A stretch of 64,000 nucleotides of DNA. Origin: JAJXWB01 sp046349215. GTDB lineage: Bacteria; Pseudomonadota; Alphaproteobacteria; Rhizobiales; Beijerinckiaceae. This document shows, one piece after another, positions 41,665 through 51,242 of this stretch. The DNA lies in assembly GCA_046349215.1 (NCBI GenBank), contig JAXMCV010000004.1, positions 372,001 through 436,000 of the forward strand, written 5' to 3'. The notes under the pieces are model-generated. The model was not told where the DNA came from, ran no database searches, and worked only from the letters and a program-made list of their open reading frames with translations. Within the stretch, counting starts at the first letter, position 1; each line of letters begins with the position of its first letter. The translations under genes and the position numbers were made by a program.

Positions 41665-43068
41665 TTACGGAATCTCATAGATCGCCATGTCGGCGGCGAT
41701 ACCGCGGATGACACGCTGCTGCGACAGCGGGGTACGACCGCCGGCGGCGAGCAGGGCGGCAGTCTCGGGATGATCGACCACCGGCGAGGTGGTGAAGATC
41801 GCACGCGAGTCGGCTAGGCCCTGAACGCGCGCGGCGATGTTCACGGTCTGGCCGAAATAGTCCTGCCGCTCGTTGAGCATAACCGCGAGGCATGGACCCT
41901 CGTGGATGCCAATCTTCAGCAGCAGGTCTTCGCTGCCATGCTGCCGGTTGAGATCGTGCATCGCCTCTCGCATGCGCAGCGCCGCCGCCATCGCGCGATC
42001 AGGAGTCGGGAACGTGGCCATGACGGCATCGCCGATGGTCTTGATCACAGCGCCTGCCTCTGAGGCGACGATCTCGTTGAGCAGGCGGAAGTGGCTGCGT
42101 ACCAGGTCAAAAGCCGCCAGATCGCCGACACGCTCGTAGAGCGTAGTGGAGCCCTTCAAGTCGGTGAACAGGAAGGTGAGGCTCATGATCTTCAGGCGCT
42201 GATCGACGTCGAGCGTTTCGGCGCGATAGATGTCACGGAAAGTCTGGTTGGTCAGCAGGCGCTTGGCGGTGATGAAAGGGCGGCGCTTGGACATGAAATC
42301 GTGCAACTCGTCGCCGGCGATCCAGATGCCCGGCAGGACGCGTTTGCCAGTGCGATTCTCGACAGAGAGGCGCAACGGGCCGGGACGCATCTCGGTCGTC
42401 CCCGTTGGGGTGCTGACATCGTTGTAGACAATCGTCAGATTTTGACGCTCCGTCGTTGGCTCGCCCTTAACGTCGATGAAGTGCGCGGCGTGCGTGACAG
42501 GCTCGAAGACGATAAGGAACTGTGCAGGCATCTGCACCGATACCAACGCCTTCTCGCCAGGCGGCAGCTCGATGGTTTCGATGGTGATTTTTTCCATCAC
42601 CGCTTGATCTTCGAGCGGCTCGAGGCCCGAGCCGAAGAACAGCTGTGAGCAATAGTCGAAGAACGAGAGGAGCTCGGGATGGTGCGCTGGGATGCGGCGA
42701 ATGCGTGGGCTGATGGTGAAGGTCACCTCGACCATTTCGTCAAGGTTCGGCTCGTAGTCAGCGGCGCAGACGGCGCAGCTGTATGCCTCGGCGTGCACAG
42801 TCTTGAGCGAGGTATTGGCTCCTAGAACGCCGCCGCAGCCCGGGCAGAGCACGTTCCATGACAGTTCGAACAACCCGACACGAGCCGCATGCAGGAAGGC
42901 GGCGATGACCTGCTCGGGATCGAGGTTGTTGCGCTGGGCGAAGGCCAGCGCGTTGATCCGGCACAGTTCCCGGTCGGGCGCCTCGCGTACCAGGCGTTCT
43001 ATCGCCGCAACGCTCGGGGCGTCGGCAGATTGGCGCAGGGCGGCGAATAACGCTTCCGATTCAATCAT
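41665..43068 (-). CDS. Adenylate/guanylate cyclase with N-terminal zinc-ribbon domain
   Basis: A 467-residue protein. An N-terminal regulatory part of the DUF5939 type includes a zinc-ribbon (VLCPGCGGVLG and SCAVCAADYE). Residues from about 285 form a class III cyclase domain: FLFTDLKGSTTLYERVGDL with a first metal aspartate, VIKTIGDAVMATF with the second metal aspartate and a base-selecting lysine, and DYFGQTVNIAARVQ with the Asn/Arg pair. The lysine suggests ATP use and cAMP formation. The start at 43068 is chosen over a longer frame. No membrane segment is visible. Confidence 0.85.
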   Translation of the reverse strand: MIESEALFAALRQSADAPSVAAIERLVREAPDRELCRINALAFAQRNNLDPEQVIAAFLHAARVGLFELSWNVLCPGCGGVLGANTSLKTVHAEAYSCAVCAADYEPNLDEMVEVTFTISPRIRRIPAHHPELLSFFDYCSQLFFGSGLEPLEDQAVMEKITIETIELPPGEKALVSVQMPAQFLIVFEPVTHAAHFIDVKGEPTTERQNLTIVYNDVSTPTGTTEMRPGPLRLSVENRTGKRVLPGIWIAGDELHDFMSKRRPFITAKRLLTNQTFRDIYRAETLDVDQRLKIMSLTFLFTDLKGSTTLYERVGDLAAFDLVRSHFRLLNEIVASEAGAVIKTIGDAVMATFPTPDRAMAAALRMREAMHDLNRQHGSEDLLLKIGIHEGPCLAVMLNERQDYFGQTVNIAARVQGLADSRAIFTTSPVVDHPETAALLAAGGRTPLSQQRVIRGIAADMAIYEIP

Positions 43069-43276
43069 AGTTGAGCCGACATTGCCCAGATGAACCCTTG
43101 GAGCGGTGCGAATACTATCATTCTGTCGAGTTCCGGTGAACCCGTGGGCGGCGCGTCCGACGAAATAATCGAATAGAGCCGACCGTGCCTCAAGCCGAAA
43201 AAGCGACTTCGGCACCAGCCACTAGAGCCTCTACTTGGGCGTAGGCACCTTATAAGGCTTGGCTGTCGGCGGCGCT

Positions 43277-44056
43277 TTAGCTCCAATTCGGAGCGCGCTT
43301 TTGAAGAAATGCGGCAACTCCCTCGGCAAAATCAGCAGTGTCCGCAAGAGCTGTCGTTGCTTCTAGCTCGATAGCCATTCCTTCATCGAAAGATTTTCCG
43401 CCTCCAAGCGTGACGGTCTGACGGATGGCGGCCAAAGCGCTGGCGGGCTTCGAGGCAAGATACTCCGCATACCTCTGTACGTGTTCGAACAGCCGGTCGG
43501 AGGGTATGAGTTCATCCACCAGCCCCATCGTAAGCGCATCACGGGCGGGTACAAGGCCGCCTTCGTAAAGGTATCGGATCGCACGCGGTCGTCCAAGCAA
43601 ACGGGCAAGTGCTTGGGTTGTGGCGATTGGAGGGATGAATCCAATATTGATTTCGGGTTGCCCAAGCTTCGCGTCCACGGCGGCGAAGCGAACGTCGCAG
43701 TGCAGTGTCATCTCCAGGCCACCGCCGACAGCTGTCCCATTGATCGCGGCCAGCAGGGGTTTGGCAGAGTTGCGAAGCAGCCTGGCAATGTCGTGACACT
43801 CCGAAACCCACCGGCGCATACCGTCGGATTTCATGCCTGAAAACACGCGAAGGTCAGCGCCGGCGCTGAAGTACTGAGCGTTTGCACTTCCGAGCACCAT
43901 TACCTTGCTCTCAGGATCGGAAAGCGCAGCTTCGATAGCGCTGCGCGTCTCAGTTACCATCTCCCTATTGAACGCGTTGACCGGGGGGCGATCAAACTCC
44001 AACCAGGCGACGCGATTGCGAGTCGAAAGCCGCACGAACCGGAATCGTTTGGTCAC
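43277..44056 (-). CDS. Enoyl-CoA hydratase/isomerase family protein
   Basis: A 259-residue crotonase: VAWLEFDRPPVNAFNREMV, the oxyanion-hole segments SAGADLRVFSGM and INGTAVGGGLEMTLHCDVRF, and LGQPEINIGFIPPIATTQ. The second catalytic glutamate of hydratases would lie in GQPEINIG. It is a complete enzyme in an accessory region with no other beta-oxidation gene directly beside it, so the substrate cannot be inferred. It precedes the cyclase on the same strand with a 208-base gap. Confidence 0.88.
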   Translation of the reverse strand: MTKRFRFVRLSTRNRVAWLEFDRPPVNAFNREMVTETRSAIEAALSDPESKVMVLGSANAQYFSAGADLRVFSGMKSDGMRRWVSECHDIARLLRNSAKPLLAAINGTAVGGGLEMTLHCDVRFAAVDAKLGQPEINIGFIPPIATTQALARLLGRPRAIRYLYEGGLVPARDALTMGLVDELIPSDRLFEHVQRYAEYLASKPASALAAIRQTVTLGGGKSFDEGMAIELEATTALADTADFAEGVAAFLQKRAPNWS

Positions 44057-44154
44057 CCAGCGCCCTCCCGCGATCGGTGCGCGACCCTCTCTGGTCGATC
44101 GCCGGAGTCTGCCGGAAGCTTTCCGCCCAAGGCAAGCGCGTCAGGAACCGACCA

Positions 44155-44171
44155 ATGCTGCGATGCAGCAT
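44155..44171. promoter_or_regulatory. Short inverted repeat in the crotonase/kinase divergent gap
   Basis: ATGCTGC-GAT-GCAGCAT is a perfect 7-bp inverted repeat followed by TATATAGCG. It could be an operator or promoter element for the kinase gene at 44274; evidence is symmetry and location only. Confidence 0.3.
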
Positions 44172-44273
44172 ATATAGCGATAGCTGGGTTCCGCCGTCGC
44201 GCTGAGATGATCAGCTTGGCTCTTTCGTATTTGCACGCCTCGGTACAATATTACAGCCAAGGCGGGGGCAGAC

Positions 44274-47200
44274 ATGACGGGCCACGGTTCGACACCTGCA
44301 AACGACGGTGTTTCGGTTTCAGGCCTAGAGGCCGAACTTCGCCAGCGAACGCGAGACCTAGACCAAAGCCTTGAGCAGCAGTCTGCGCTTTCTGAAATCC
44401 TGCAGGCCATTGCAGAGGCGCGCGGCGAGGTCGGGCCCGTATTCGAAGCAATAGCAACTCGGGCTAACCGGATAATTGGCGGCTTGTCGACGGCAGTATT
44501 CACGATCGTCGACGAGAGCCTCAGGCTTGAAGCATTCACGCCGGTGAGCCCGCAAGCAGATGCAGCATTGCAAGCGGCGTTCCCACTTCCGCTGACACGT
44601 TCACCAGCGTGGACCTCAATCCGGAATGGCCACACGTTCGTTTGCCAGGACGTAGAGCGCGAGTGGGCAGATAATCCCGATATGGTGGATATGGCGCGCC
44701 TCCGCGGCTTTCGTAGCCTGCTGTATGCGCCAATGATGCTAAGCGGGCAGGCGATTGGCACAATAAATGTAACGCGTGTTCAGTCGGGTGCGTTTGAGGA
44801 GGGCCACGTAAAGTTACTGGAAATGTTCGCAGCTCAAGCCGTAATAGCGGTTGAGAATGCCCGACTGCTTCAGGAGACAAGAGAGGCTCTGGAGCGGCAA
44901 ACCGCTACTGCTGATGCTCTGAAGGCGATCAGCAACAATGTGCTCGACCTCGAACATGTGCTGCATACATTGCTCAGGTCAGCTATCCATCTTTGTGGTG
45001 CAGTCGTTGGGCAGATTTATGAGCGCGAAGGTGATGTATACCGATCAATTGCCCAGTCAGCCAATACGCTTCCAGAATATATGGAACACGAGCAGAGAAC
45101 GGATGTTCGCCCTGGCCGGGGTACACTGATAGGACGCGTAGCGCTCGAAAAGCGCACCGTGATGATTGAAGACGCGTGGAGTGACCCCGAGTACGCGGAA
45201 AAGGAGGCGGCTCGCATCGGCATGGTGCGAGCGATGCTGGGCGTTCCGCTTTATCGAGATGGCGAGCAGATCGGAGCATTCGCGCTCGCGCGCGACATTC
45301 CGGGACCCTTCACGCAACGTCAGATCGAACTTGTCACAACCTTCGCGGACCAAGCGGTCATCGCGATGGAGAATGCACGGTTGTTTAGGGAAGTTCAGGA
45401 TCGCACCGAAGATCTGCGCGAGGCCCTCCAACAGCAGACGGCAACCGCTGACGTCCTGAAGGTCATTAGTCGATCGGCGTTCGATCTCCAAACAGTTCTC
45501 AATGCTTTGACCGAATCCGCAGCGAGACTTTGCGACGCGGATATGGCTGCAATGGTCCGCCAGGACGTTGACGGCGACTACTACCACGCCACCCAGTATG
45601 GATTTCCGGAAGCCTGGTCAGCGCTCATTGCCAACACTCGCCTTCAGCCTGGACGCGGCAGCGTAGTCGGCCGCACACTCCTCGAAGGCAAGCCCGTACA
45701 GATCGTCGACGTTTTGGCCGATTCCGAGTACGCGTATCGTGATCAGCAGGCTGCAGGTCGTTTCCGCACGCTCCTGGGAGTTCCGCTTCTGCGTAGCGGC
45801 CAGCCGGCGGGCGTATTGTTTCTTGGCCGCACGACGGTTCGTTCGTTCACTAATCGTCAGGTTGATTTGGTGACGACGTTCGCGGACCAAGCCGTGATAG
45901 CCATTGAGAATGTTCGGCTCTTCGACGAAGTGCAGGATAGGACGCGCGAACTGGCTGAGGCGCTTACTTATCAGACAGGCAGCGCAAGCATTTTGAACGT
46001 GATTGCGTCCTCACCAACGGACGTCGCACCTGTCCTGCGCGCCATCGTCGAAACCGCTTGCGAGGTGTGTGACGCTTATGACGCGGCTCTATTGCTCAAG
46101 GACGGCGATGACCTTCGCTTCAGCGCGCACCATGGGCCAATTCCGATAGGATTGGAGAAATGGTCCATTAATCGCAGATGGACGGCCGGGCGCGCATTCA
46201 TCGATCAAACCCCGGTACACATTGCCGATCTTGCCGACGCGGCACATAGCGATCTTTCCGACGGCCGCGAGCTCGCGCTGAAGATGGGCCATCGCAGCAT
46301 TCTAAGCGTTCCCTTGCTCCACGAGAATGAAAGCATCGGCGCAATCGTCCTGCGTCGGACAGAGAAACAACCTTTCAGCGAAAGGCAGATCAATCTGCTC
46401 CAGACGTTTGCCGACCAGGCCGTAATCGCTCTTGGCAATGCGCGCCTATTCGAGGAGTTGCAGTCCCGGACAGAAGAACTGCGCGAAGCTCTGCAGCAGC
46501 AGACGGCCACTGCTGAAGTGCTGAAGGTGATCAGCCGCTCAGCGTTCGACCTTGGCACCGTTCTGCAGACATTGGTGGAGTCTGCAGCGCAACTCGTCGG
46601 CGCCAACAAAGGCACAATCGCGCGAAAGCGGGACCGCTCATTCTTCAGGGAGGCCTTCTACGGCTTCACTGAGGAATTCCGTGAAAAGATTGCGCAGATC
46701 CCGATAGTTCCGGAGCGCAGTTCTGCGAGCGGAAGAGCCTTGCTTGAGGGAAGAACGATCCATATTCCCGATATCCATTTCGATCCGGATTATACTCTTC
46801 TAGAAAAGTTGCAGCTCGACGAATTCAGCGCGATTCTCGGGGTTCCGATGTTCCGCGATAGCGAACCAATCGGTGTATTTGCCCTTACGCGCGACGAGCC
46901 TAGGCCGTTTACAGAAAAGGAAATCGAGCTTGTCACGACGTTTGCGGACCAGGCCGCGATAGCGATCGAGAATGTACGGCTGTTCGAACAAGTCCAGCAG
47001 CGCACGCGCGAGCTGTCGCAATCGCTCGACGACCTGCGCAGCGCGCAGGATCGCCTCGTGCAAACCGAAAAGCTCGCCTCGTTAGGCCAGCTTACCGCTG
47101 GCATTGCCCACGAGATTAAGAATCCGCTGAATTTCGTTAATAATTTTGCCGCGCTGTCAACCGACCTGATCGACGAAATGCGCGAAGCGCTCGGCAAGCC

Positions 47201-47843
47201 AGCCCTCGACGAAGCCACGCGCGAGGAAATCAATGAAGTGGCGCAGATGTTAAAATCTAATCTCGAAAAGATCGTGCAACACGGAAAGCGCGCGGACTCC
47301 ATCGTCCGCAACATGCTGCTGCATTCGCGTGAAGGTTCGGGCGACCAGCGCCCGACGGACATCAACGCGCTAGTCGATGAAGCGCTCAATCTTGCCTACC
47401 ACGGGGCCCGCGCCGAAAAGCCCGACTTCAACGTGACGCTGCATCGCGATTTCGACGCTGCCGCCGGCATGATCGAGCTGTTCCCACAGGAATTCACCCG
47501 CGTCCTGCTCAACCTGATCTCGAATGGCTTCTATGCCGGCGCGAAGCGGCGCGAACAGGCGGGCGCAGGCTTCGAATCGTCACTGCGAGCGTCAACCAAA
47601 AGCCTCGGGGATCGGGTCGAAATTCGCATCCGCGACAATGGCGTGGGCATTCCGCCGGACGTGAGGGAGAAGATGTTCAATCCGTTCTACACGACAAAGC
47701 CGCCGGGCGAAGGCACCGGCCTTGGCCTGTCGATGAGCCATGACATCATCGTGAAGCAGCATGGCGGCACGATCGAGGTTGCGACCGAGCCCGGCGCCTT
47801 CACAGAGTTCGTCGTCGTTCTGCCGCGCGGAGCAAGGCCATGA
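44274..47843 (+). CDS. Sensor histidine kinase with five tandem GAF domains
   Basis: A 1,189-residue soluble kinase. Five GAF domains of about 170-185 residues (roughly 40-200, 220-375, 395-560, 575-745, 765-925) are joined by near-repeated coiled linkers such as LREALQQQTATADVLKVISR. Then come a HisKA-like domain with His946 in TAGIAHEIKNPLNFVNN and a HATPase domain (DNGVGIPPDVREKMF, GEGTGLGLSMS). No transmembrane segment is present, so cytosolic ligands or redox signals are likely inputs. GGGGG precedes the ATG. It overlaps the response regulator gene by 4 bases. Confidence 0.9.
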   Translation: MTGHGSTPANDGVSVSGLEAELRQRTRDLDQSLEQQSALSEILQAIAEARGEVGPVFEAIATRANRIIGGLSTAVFTIVDESLRLEAFTPVSPQADAALQAAFPLPLTRSPAWTSIRNGHTFVCQDVEREWADNPDMVDMARLRGFRSLLYAPMMLSGQAIGTINVTRVQSGAFEEGHVKLLEMFAAQAVIAVENARLLQETREALERQTATADALKAISNNVLDLEHVLHTLLRSAIHLCGAVVGQIYEREGDVYRSIAQSANTLPEYMEHEQRTDVRPGRGTLIGRVALEKRTVMIEDAWSDPEYAEKEAARIGMVRAMLGVPLYRDGEQIGAFALARDIPGPFTQRQIELVTTFADQAVIAMENARLFREVQDRTEDLREALQQQTATADVLKVISRSAFDLQTVLNALTESAARLCDADMAAMVRQDVDGDYYHATQYGFPEAWSALIANTRLQPGRGSVVGRTLLEGKPVQIVDVLADSEYAYRDQQAAGRFRTLLGVPLLRSGQPAGVLFLGRTTVRSFTNRQVDLVTTFADQAVIAIENVRLFDEVQDRTRELAEALTYQTGSASILNVIASSPTDVAPVLRAIVETACEVCDAYDAALLLKDGDDLRFSAHHGPIPIGLEKWSINRRWTAGRAFIDQTPVHIADLADAAHSDLSDGRELALKMGHRSILSVPLLHENESIGAIVLRRTEKQPFSERQINLLQTFADQAVIALGNARLFEELQSRTEELREALQQQTATAEVLKVISRSAFDLGTVLQTLVESAAQLVGANKGTIARKRDRSFFREAFYGFTEEFREKIAQIPIVPERSSASGRALLEGRTIHIPDIHFDPDYTLLEKLQLDEFSAILGVPMFRDSEPIGVFALTRDEPRPFTEKEIELVTTFADQAAIAIENVRLFEQVQQRTRELSQSLDDLRSAQDRLVQTEKLASLGQLTAGIAHEIKNPLNFVNNFAALSTDLIDEMREALGKPALDEATREEINEVAQMLKSNLEKIVQHGKRADSIVRNMLLHSREGSGDQRPTDINALVDEALNLAYHGARAEKPDFNVTLHRDFDAAAGMIELFPQEFTRVLLNLISNGFYAGAKRREQAGAGFESSLRASTKSLGDRVEIRIRDNGVGIPPDVREKMFNPFYTTKPPGEGTGLGLSMSHDIIVKQHGGTIEVATEPGAFTEFVVVLPRGARP

Positions 47844-48241
47844 GTGTTTTCATTCTGGTGGTCGATGATGAGCCGGACGTCGTCGACCTCTTCAAACAAC
47901 AATTCCGGCGTGATCTGCGCGCAGCGCGCTTTTCGATGGATTTCGCCATGTCGGCCTCCGATGCGCTCGCGCGTATCGAAGATATGGCCGGGCGTTCGCT
48001 GATCTTGATCCTATCGGACATCAATATGCCGGGCATGACGGGCTTGGAAATGCTGCCGAAGGTGCGCGCCATGCGGCCCGACGTCCCCGTCATCATGATC
48101 ACCGCCTACGGCGACGCCGAGACGAAACGCCGTGCGACGGAAGGGGGGGCCGCCGGCCTGCTGACGAAGCCTATCGATTTCGGCGCATTACGCCACGAGA
48201 TCGACGCTAGGATTGAAATGGCGGGATCAAGTAAAATGTAG
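47840..48241 (+). CDS. Single-domain response regulator (receiver only)
   Basis: A 133-residue CheY-like receiver: the acidic pair VVDDEPD, phosphoacceptor Asp60 in ILSDINMPGMTGLEML, the switch threonine in MITAYGD and Lys110 in LLTKPIDFG. There is no output domain, so it must act by protein contact or pass the phosphate on. The ATGA overlap with the kinase gene indicates a cognate pair. Confidence 0.92.
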   Translation: MSVFILVVDDEPDVVDLFKQQFRRDLRAARFSMDFAMSASDALARIEDMAGRSLILILSDINMPGMTGLEMLPKVRAMRPDVPVIMITAYGDAETKRRATEGGAAGLLTKPIDFGALRHEIDARIEMAGSSKM

Positions 48242-48658
48242 AAGCTGCCGCCTCGCGAAAGAATGGGTAGGGTTCATTCGACCAGCGCGTCGGCGATTGC
48301 AAGCAAGTGCAGCGAGATCGTGAGCCCCGGTTCGCGGTCGCTTTGATGCTATAGCGATTTTCGAACTTCTTTGGAGCCTGAACGGGGACTTACCGCAAAT
48401 TCACTCCGACTTTCTATTCCGCCATCGCTGCTCGCAAGGCCGACGAGGTGATCGAATGATGCCGCCCCTCGGGGCTAAGCCGAATTCCGCAGCAGACCTC
48501 GAAAACGTCCGCTAACCGCCCCTCCCTGCGGTTGGGAAGGTCCGCTGCCGGGCGCGTCGGCCCGAATGTCAGTTTCCGGGGCTGGCGCTAATGCGCGAAA
48601 TCGACCGGGTGCGGTCATTCGCAATTGACGAGACAAGGGTTTGGGGCAGCCAAGAAGA
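48242..48658. other. Gene-free region with a dispersed intergenic sequence
   Basis: 417 bases between the receiver and the substrate-binding protein. No supported gene. The part from about 48507 (GTCCGCTAACCGCC to TCCGGGGCTGGCGCTAA) resembles pieces of other gaps at 52893, 53470 and 57229, suggesting a decayed repeat. Confidence 0.4.
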
Positions 48659-49624
48659 TCATTCGATCACGTCGGTTGCTGTGGCGAGCAACGCGGTCGG
48701 AATGCTTACCGCCAGCGCCTGTGCCGTCTTCATGTTGATCGCGAGTTCAAAGACGATCGGTTGCTCGACCGGCAGATCGCCAGGCGCGGCTCCTTTAAGA
48801 ATTTTGTCTACGTGGGCCGACGCCCGCCGCCATTCTCTGTCCAGATTGGGCCCGTAGCTCATTAACAGACCTTCTTGCACAAAATGCTGCACGCTTACGA
48901 TGGCCGGCAAGCGATGCTTAAGGGCAGCGTCAGCAATTTCCTTTCGCCATGAATAGACTAGAGGGCCGGGGACCACGACGAGTGCTTCCACCGATTGGCT
49001 GATGTTTGCCAACGCGCCATCTATATCTTCCTTTCGCTGCACATCAGCCATCTGGAGTGACAGGTTGAGCTTCCGCGCGGCCTCATCAAGCTCGGCAAAG
49101 CCGAGTTTTGCGGATACCTGCCCGAGCACTCCCACTCGCGACGTCTTAGGCACTACCTCCCTCAATAGCGAAAGGAATTTGTTCCAGAACTCGGGACTTG
49201 CGTCGGAAGTTAAGCCGGTAACATTGCCTCCGGGCCGAGCGAGGCTTGCGACCAAGCCGGTACCTACCGGATCGACAGCATAAACAAACACGATTGGTAT
49301 CGTTGAGGTCGCTTGTCTGGCGGCTACAACGTGCTGGTTCGAACCAGTGACAATTACATCGACGTTGAGCCGCGCCAACTCGGCAGCAAGGTCCGGCAGG
49401 CGTTCCATTTTCCCGTCCGCATAGCGCGGCACGAACTCAACGTTCCGGCCCTCGACATACCCTCGCTCGCGTAAGCCATCCTTTAGCGATTGGAAAAGCG
49501 AAGCCGCCCTTTCCGCCGAAGGGCCTATTAGAAAGCCGACCCGGTATGTCTTTGGCTGAGCTTGCGCCGAGAGCGGCCATGCTGCCGCGCCGCCAACGAG
49601 CGTAATGAACTCGCGCCTCTGCAT
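48659..49624 (-). CDS. ABC transporter substrate-binding protein (PF04392-type), orphan
   Basis: A 321-residue periplasmic binding protein. The N terminus MQRREFITLVGGAAAWPLSA is a Tat-like signal peptide typical of the very large rhizobial family that begins MRRREFI. Body motifs include GFLIGPSAERAASLFQSLKD and RPGGNVTGLT. No permease or ATPase gene is adjacent. It is paralogous to the protein at 51243, and the two are divergent with an IS element between them. Ligand unknown. Confidence 0.85.
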   Translation of the reverse strand: MQRREFITLVGGAAAWPLSAQAQPKTYRVGFLIGPSAERAASLFQSLKDGLRERGYVEGRNVEFVPRYADGKMERLPDLAAELARLNVDVIVTGSNQHVVAARQATSTIPIVFVYAVDPVGTGLVASLARPGGNVTGLTSDASPEFWNKFLSLLREVVPKTSRVGVLGQVSAKLGFAELDEAARKLNLSLQMADVQRKEDIDGALANISQSVEALVVVPGPLVYSWRKEIADAALKHRLPAIVSVQHFVQEGLLMSYGPNLDREWRRASAHVDKILKGAAPGDLPVEQPIVFELAINMKTAQALAVSIPTALLATATDVIE

Positions 49625-49749
49625 GGTTGGCCCCCCATTGCATATGATCTGCTTAAGAGGCCGAAAATTCAAGGCGATTGACGCCGGCTAGAACGAGCCT
49701 GCGATCGGGAAGCTCCGGCCATTTTCGTTTCAGCAAGGTGCTTGGGCTG

Positions 49750-51154
49750 GGTAGCGTCCACGGACGTGGTGTAATTTCCGGAGGACTCGGCGGTGGAAAA
49801 ACCGACTGGTCTCTGGTGGAGCTGGGGTGGTCACCGCGGCAGGCGGTCTAGGGTGGAGTTGCTCGACTTCACACTGACCGGAGAGACCACGATGACCGAG
49901 GACAGATTGCCACTGAATGAGCTTCTGCAGAAGGCCGGCGACGGCGATTTTCTGCGCGCGGTGGCCGAAAGCGTTCTGCAACTGCTGATGGAGGCTGACG
50001 TCGAGGGGCTGATAGGCGCCGGCCGACATGAACGCGCGACCGATCGACTGAACTGGCGCAACGGCTACCGCGACCGGTCGCTCGACACGCGGCTCGGCAC
50101 GCTCAATCTGAAGATTCCGAAGCTGCGCGCCGGCAGCTACTTCCCGCCGTTCCTGGAGGCGCGCAAGACGACGGAAAGGGCTTTGGTCGCTGTCATACAG
50201 GAGGCCTGGATCGGCGGGGTGTCGACGCGGCGGGTCGACGAGATCGCGCAGGCGATGGGGCTTTCCGGCATCTCGAAGAGCCAGGTGTCGAAGCTTTGCA
50301 AGGATATCGACGAACGCGTGAAGGCGTTCCTCGATCGGCCGCTCGAGGGTGACTGGCCTTATCTGTGGCTGGACGCCACGTACCTGAAGGTGCGCGAGGG
50401 CGGGCGCATAGTCTCGGTGGCCGCAATAATCGCGGTGGCCGCGAACACCGATGGACGGCGCGAGATCGTCGGCCTCGGCATCGGCCCCTCGGAAGCCGAG
50501 ACCTTCTGGGCCGACTTCCTGAAGCGACTGACCAGACGCGGGCTGCGCGGCGTAAAGCTCGTGATCTCGGATGCGCACGAAGGGCTGAAGGCGGCCGCCC
50601 AGCGCGTCGTCGGCGCAACATGGCAGCGCTGTCGCGTGCACTTCATGCGCAACGCCCTGGCCTACGTGCCCAAGACGCAGGAGACGGTTGTCGCCGCCGC
50701 CATCCGCCAGGCATTCGTCCAGCCCGACCGCGAGACGGCAGGCCAGGTCTGGCGGCACGTCGCCGATCAACTGCGGCCACGGTTCGAGAAGCTGGGGAAA
50801 CTGATGGACGCAGCCGAGCACGACGTGCTCGCCTACATGACGTTCGCGCCGCAGCATCGCACGAAACTGCATTCGACGAATCCGCTGGAGCGATTGAACA
50901 AGGAGGTCAAACGCAGGGCCGACGTCATCGGCATCTTCCCGAACGAAGAATCGATCGTTCGGCTGGTCGGCGCCGTGCTCATGGAGCAGAACGACGACTG
51001 GCAAACGCAGAACCGTTACATGCAGATCGAGGGCTTCGCAGAGCCGGCCGACAAGATAGCCGACCTGAGACCCTTGCAGATCACACCCAAGGCGGCCTGA
51101 CGAATGACCGCCTCAGCTACACAACGAAATTACACCACATTGACGGACACGACC
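49750..51154 (+). mobile_element. IS256-family insertion sequence, intact, with 9-bp target duplication
   Basis: 1,405 bases. The terminal inverted repeats begin GGTAGCGTCC (left) and GGTCGTGTCC (right, reverse complement) and both include GTGGTGTAATTTC. CTTGGGCTG flanks the element on both sides (49741-49749 and 51155-51163), the target-site duplication of 8-9 bp expected for the family. It lies in the divergent gap between two binding-protein genes. Confidence 0.9.
49892..51100 (+). CDS. IS256 family transposase
   Basis: A 402-residue Mutator-like DDE transposase. Catalytic residues are Asp161 (LWLDATYLKVRE), Asp227 (LVISDAHEGL) and Glu333 (STNPLERLNKEVKRR); CRVHFMRNAL is the conserved C/H motif of the family. 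The frame is uninterrupted, so the element may be active. The ATG at 49892 is the family start. Confidence 0.95.
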   Translation: MTEDRLPLNELLQKAGDGDFLRAVAESVLQLLMEADVEGLIGAGRHERATDRLNWRNGYRDRSLDTRLGTLNLKIPKLRAGSYFPPFLEARKTTERALVAVIQEAWIGGVSTRRVDEIAQAMGLSGISKSQVSKLCKDIDERVKAFLDRPLEGDWPYLWLDATYLKVREGGRIVSVAAIIAVAANTDGRREIVGLGIGPSEAETFWADFLKRLTRRGLRGVKLVISDAHEGLKAAAQRVVGATWQRCRVHFMRNALAYVPKTQETVVAAAIRQAFVQPDRETAGQVWRHVADQLRPRFEKLGKLMDAAEHDVLAYMTFAPQHRTKLHSTNPLERLNKEVKRRADVIGIFPNEESIVRLVGAVLMEQNDDWQTQNRYMQIEGFAEPADKIADLRPLQITPKAA

Positions 51155-51242
51155 CTTGGGCTGGCTCCTGATCGGACGCGAACCTACAAATCCATTTTAG
51201 GAGGTCCTTGCCCCCGGTCGTTCCGTGAGCTTCAATTATCGA

